NCBI GenBank assembly: GCA_019313765.1
Contig: JAFDAP010000149.1
Location: forward strand, 1-5,709
DNA length: 5,709 bases
Direction of reading: 5' to 3'
Source: Deltaproteobacteria bacterium
GTDB taxonomy: Bacteria; Desulfobacterota; DSM-4660; Desulfatiglandales; Desulfatiglandaceae
The notes beneath the pieces are model-generated. The model worked only from the letters and a program-made list of their open reading frames with translations. It ran no database searches and had not been told where the DNA came from. The position numbers and the translations under genes are program-made. Below, one piece after another: positions 4,753 through 5,709 of this stretch (position 1 is the first letter of the stretch; every line of letters starts with the position of its first letter).

Positions 4753-5709
4753 TTACACAAGCATTACCTCCACCTTTTGTCCCTGATAAAGGCCTTCAGT
4801 ATTCATATCTATTCGGACAAGGCCGTCAGCACCTACGAGCGTGGAGATCAGTCCTGATTTGCCGAAGATCGGTTCGGCCATCAAAGTCCCCTCATTTTCA
4901 ACCAGCTTAACCCGAATATAATCCTCACGGCCGCTGGCAGATTCCAGATTCCGGCTCAGTTCGGCCTCTACCCGGGAATGAAATCCTTCGCCAAAATCCC
5001 TTTGACCGGAAAGCCTGCCGATCAATCGAGCAAGAAAGACCTCGGCCACCACTAAGGCGGATGCCACGTGGCCCGGAAGCCCGATAACGGGTTGAGGCCC
5101 GGACCTGCCGATGATGGTGGGTTTACCCGGACTGATGGATATGCCGTGAACGAGCAGCTCAAAGTCTTTTAGTGTCTCAAAAACCTTGAGGGTGAGATCC
5201 CTTGTCCCAACCGAGCTTCCTCCCGATATCCAGACCGCATCGGCCTGGCCGAGTCCCTTTTCAACCATTCCCCTCATGGGTGCAAACTCGTCAGGACACA
5301 GGCCCGCATATACGGGTTCCGCCCCGATCCGCCTCAAAAACGCGCACAGGGTGTAGCGGTTCATATCCCTGACCTGGCCGGGACGGGGCTGTTCATCCAT
5401 GGTCACGATCTCATCGCCCGTAGAAATGATGGCAACCCTCGGTCTTTTGTATACTGAGACCTCTCCCAAATCCTGTGGACGAAGTATAAGCCCTTTTTCA
5501 AGGACAGTGGCGCCCTTTTCATAATCATCTCCGGGCTGGATAACGTTTTCCAAAGGGGAGATAGCCTTGCTGCCCTCTAAGGTGTTCTCATCCAACAGGT
5601 TACAGTATTCTACCATTACTACGCCGTCGGCCCCTTCAGGCAGCATACCGCCGGTGGATATCTTTACGGCCTGGCCCTTGTCCACAATAATTTTTGGCGT
5701 CTCACCCAT
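4753..5709 (-). CDS. moeA: Molybdopterin molybdotransferase MoeA, C-terminal ~318 residues (cut by window edge)
   Basis: The frame is open to the right edge; an ATG falls exactly at 5709, but the family's N-terminal part with the SAMDGYA motif is absent, so the true start lies outside and about 85-90 residues are missing compared with a usual length near 400. Numbering from that ATG: STGGMLP (18-24), GDD (60-62), STGDE (96-100), SGGSSVGTRDL (162-172, D171), ISPGKP (192-197), LPGHVAS (211-217) and domain IV REDYIRVKL (261-269). These are the MoeA active-site blocks, so the enzyme likely inserts molybdate or tungstate into adenylated molybdopterin in the cytoplasm. The usual LPGNPVS reads LPGHVAS, losing the second proline. 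It is not fused to a PBP domain and is followed by a 252-nt gap before the MoeA-PBP gene. Confidence 0.93.
   Translation of the reverse strand: MGETPKIIVDKGQAVKISTGGMLPEGADGVVMVEYCNLLDENTLEGSKAISPLENVIQPGDDYEKGATVLEKGLILRPQDLGEVSVYKRPRVAIISTGDEIVTMDEQPRPGQVRDMNRYTLCAFLRRIGAEPVYAGLCPDEFAPMRGMVEKGLGQADAVWISGGSSVGTRDLTLKVFETLKDFELLVHGISISPGKPTIIGRSGPQPVIGLPGHVASALVVAEVFLARLIGRLSGQRDFGEGFHSRVEAELSRNLESASGREDYIRVKLVENEGTLMAEPIFGKSGLISTLVGADGLVRIDMNTEGLYQGQKVEVMLV

Overview
All genes in this window read on the minus strand, so the order of transcription runs from high to low coordinates. Composition (roughly even GC), the gene content (TolQ/TolR/TonB-like envelope genes next to molybdenum cofactor genes) and the MoeA-PBP fusion suggest a Gram-negative bacterium. 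My best guess is a sulfate-reducing or related Desulfobacterota (former Deltaproteobacteria). That placement is inference from family knowledge, not from a marker gene.

Right block (5709 down to 1635): molybdenum/tungsten cofactor genes. A MoeA molybdotransferase runs off the right edge (4753-5709). After a 252-nt gap with short repeats and small hairpins comes a second MoeA fused to a C-terminal periplasmic-binding-protein-like domain without a signal peptide (2545-4500). Overlapping its end by 14 nt is a 113-aa ModE-type winged-helix regulator without metal-binding MOP domains (2217-2558). 36 nt further on is the MobB GTPase (1635-2180). Together they suggest metal insertion into molybdopterin, conversion to the guanine dinucleotide cofactor used by DMSO-reductase-family enzymes (such as formate dehydrogenases), and a split sensor/regulator arrangement.

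Left block (1397 down to 1): the start of a Tol/Ton energy-transduction operon. TolQ (597-1397), TolR (190-591) and the N-terminus of a TolA/TonB-type protein (1-184, cut by the window edge) are separated by only 5 nt each. A 237-nt AT-rich gap divides this operon from mobB and holds a weak candidate promoter and a cluster of TGAAC/GTTCA half-sites.

The main unexplained structure is this half-site repeat family. It occurs in both large intergenic gaps, with a related fragment in the modE-mobB gap. The most interesting protein-level signal is the MoeA-PBP fusion overlapping a DNA-binding-only ModE. No RNA genes, CRISPR arrays or insertion sequences were seen.
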